From Eubacterium sp. AF16-48 (lineage in GTDB: Bacteria > Bacillota > Clostridia > Lachnospirales > Lachnospiraceae), in assembly GCF_003479405.1 (NCBI RefSeq), contig NZ_QUHB01000022.1:1-6813 (forward strand): 6,813 bases of DNA. Direction: 5' to 3'. The first letter of the stretch is position 1, and each line of letters begins with the position of its first letter. The notes beneath the pieces were generated by a model. The model did no database searches and had not been told where the DNA came from. It was given only the letters and a program-made list of their open reading frames with translations. Both the position numbers and the translations under genes were made by a program. Positions 5,559 to 6,813 of the stretch are shown here, one piece after another.

Positions 5559-6813
5559 ATGAAATTTAACAAAACAGTTAAGAAGTTTTTAGCTTTTGCA
5601 TTAAGTTTAGCCATGGTTGTATCATCATTGGTTATTAATGATGCAACAGCCAGGGCAGAAGGAGAGTTTGAAATCTCCCGGATAACATGGAGCGTAGAAG
5701 ATAACGTTAAAATGTTTGACGTGGAATTTACTTCTGCTTATGATGGTGAAACAGCAAAGGATCCTTATATCTACTGCATTTATGTAGACCAGACGGATTC
5801 AGATCATTCCGCAATTAACTATTCGAATGAATGGAATTGGAAAAGCAATTTTCAATGGCTGAATGAAAATGGAGGAATGAACAACAATTACAAGTTTGAC
5901 AAGGTATTTACAATTGCATCTGATTTTGCAGCCAATGGAAAGGCAGGTATATATCTTGCACAGGGAACACATACTGTGTATATTGTAGCATATTCAACAG
6001 TTGAAGATGCTCAGGCAGATACTAACCCTGTAAAAACAGCATCAAAGGGAATTACAGTTCCGGGAGAGGTAGAAACAACTACAGTACATGATGCAGACAC
6101 AGTGGCAAACATTGAAATTACAAGTGTTGAGAAGGATGTTAATAACGGAATTACAGTAAAATGGGTACACCCTGAAGGTATGGATGGTTTAACACAGGAA
6201 TTTTACATTGGAACTCCGGACTCAGTTATTGAAGATGAAAAGCATTGGGCAAAGAACGGTACAAATAATTACATCTGGGGAGTTGCAAAAGGCAGAACAG
6301 ATGTTGATAATGTTGTAGCTTCAAAGGATGATTCAATTAAAGTTGAAAATGGTGGTGACTATGTAGTTAGAATAATATATAAAGATGCTACAGGAGCCAT
6401 AGTTGCAAGAGGAACTACAGAACCTGTTCATTTTGAAAAGTATGTTAATAATGAAATGAATGTATTTCAGGAGAGAAATGAAGGCTTAACAGCATTTCTT
6501 AAATGGACAAAGGTTACAGGAGCAGCTTCATATGCACTTTATGATGCTGAAGGAAATGAAATAAAGAAAGATATTGTTGCTGACTGGGTGGATGTTGTAC
6601 TTGCTGATTATGATACAGAATTCACATATACCATCAAAGCATTTGACAGCCAGGGCAATGAAATAGAAGTTACAAAGAATACAGTAAATGCAAAGGTTTC
6701 AACACAGCCTGAAACTACAGAAGCTCCGACGGAAGCACCAACAGAAGCTCCTACAGTTAATCCTGGTTCAGAGATTAAATTAGACAAGGAATTTAATGAA
6801 GAAGGAACATTTG
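5559..6813 (+). CDS. Secreted modular protein with Fn3-like modules and E-A-P-T linker (3' end outside window)
   Basis: The frame is open for 418 codons to the window edge. The ATG has GGAGG (5545-5549) nine bases upstream, a strong promoter and its own leader. The N-terminus is a classical signal peptide: basic MKFNKTVKK, a hydrophobic core at about 10-26, and likely cleavage after ARA (31-33). Residues 34-167 form a module I do not recognise, with an aromatic cluster (Trp92, Trp94, Phe98, Trp100) and a strand-rich end (HTVYIVAYS, 138-146). Residues 183-293 look like a beta-sandwich with VKWVHPEG and YVVRIIYKD. Residues 301-380 are Fn3-like, with LKW (314-316), ASYALYD (323-329) and FTYTIKAFD (355-363). 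A Thr/Pro linker (381-404) includes three E-A-P-T units (388-399), after which another module starts. Such linkers join binding and catalytic modules in Lachnospiraceae exoenzymes. A role in capturing or cutting glucan outside the cell is plausible given the operon beside it, but no catalytic motif is visible. It is transcribed separately from that operon. Confidence 0.88.
   Translation, partial: MKFNKTVKKFLAFALSLAMVVSSLVINDATARAEGEFEISRITWSVEDNVKMFDVEFTSAYDGETAKDPYIYCIYVDQTDSDHSAINYSNEWNWKSNFQWLNENGGMNNNYKFDKVFTIASDFAANGKAGIYLAQGTHTVYIVAYSTVEDAQADTNPVKTASKGITVPGEVETTTVHDADTVANIEITSVEKDVNNGITVKWVHPEGMDGLTQEFYIGTPDSVIEDEKHWAKNGTNNYIWGVAKGRTDVDNVVASKDDSIKVENGGDYVVRIIYKDATGAIVARGTTEPVHFEKYVNNEMNVFQERNEGLTAFLKWTKVTGAASYALYDAEGNEIKKDIVADWVDVVLADYDTEFTYTIKAFDSQGNEIEVTKNTVNAKVSTQPETTEAPTEAPTEAPTVNPGSEIKLDKEFNEEGTF
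6720..6755 (+). repeat. Triplicated 12-bp unit encoding E-A-P-T
   Basis: Three in-frame 12-base units encode Glu-Ala-Pro-Thr. The units differ only at third codon positions (gct/gca, ccg/cca/cct, acg/aca), so the peptide repeat is kept while the DNA has drifted. It is part of the interdomain linker. Confidence 0.85.

Noticed and set aside
1..6813. CRISPR array, tRNA, rRNA, insertion sequence or known riboswitch
   Set aside because: There are no regularly spaced repeats, no cloverleaf or rRNA-like segments, no transposase and no recognisable riboswitch core.

Overview
The window looks like low-GC Clostridia DNA, most likely a gut or rumen Lachnospiraceae member. The reasons are AT-rich intergenic DNA, strong GGAGG ribosome binding sites 7-9 bases before most starts, sigma-A-type promoters, and a secreted protein with an E-A-P-T repeat linker of the kind common in Lachnospiraceae surface proteins. 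The genus cannot be named from this sequence. All supported genes are on the + strand.

Region 1 (1-1188) is accessory DNA. It opens with the last 21 codons of an unidentified gene and a terminator-like hairpin (114-146). Next is an orphan reading frame of about 165 residues (170-667) that resembles the C-terminal toxin domains of polymorphic toxins, possibly ADP-ribosyltransferase-like. It has a poor start. A 25-codon frame overlaps its stop codon by ATGA (664-741), and its last 20 residues nearly repeat the end of the gene at position 1, so the 3' tail of a gene is duplicated on both sides of the orphan frame. A small four-helix membrane protein (792-1115) follows, then a good terminator (1143-1188). 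This layout resembles a shuffled toxin/immunity cassette, but that is inference.

Region 2 (1189-5248) is a two-gene carbohydrate operon. The first gene encodes a GH94 phosphorylase of 898 residues, best matched by length and motifs to laminaribiose phosphorylases. The second encodes a 300-residue GH17 enzyme without a signal peptide, so probably cytosolic. Together they suggest intracellular breakdown of imported beta-1,3-gluco-oligosaccharides: GH17 would trim or rearrange chains, and GH94 would split the disaccharide with phosphate to glucose 1-phosphate plus glucose. A 19-bp-stem terminator closes the operon. No transporter or regulator gene is in the window.

Region 3 (5249-6813) is a 310-base control region followed by a secreted, modular protein that runs off the right edge. 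The control region holds a direct repeat at a 22-bp period, an inverted repeat overlapping the -35 box, a near-consensus extended -10 promoter and a stem-loop at the predicted mRNA 5' end. The protein has a signal peptide, an N-terminal module I do not recognise, two beta-sandwich (Fn3-like) modules, an E-A-P-T linker and the start of a further module. A surface role in glucan binding or degradation fits the neighbours but is not shown by the visible part.
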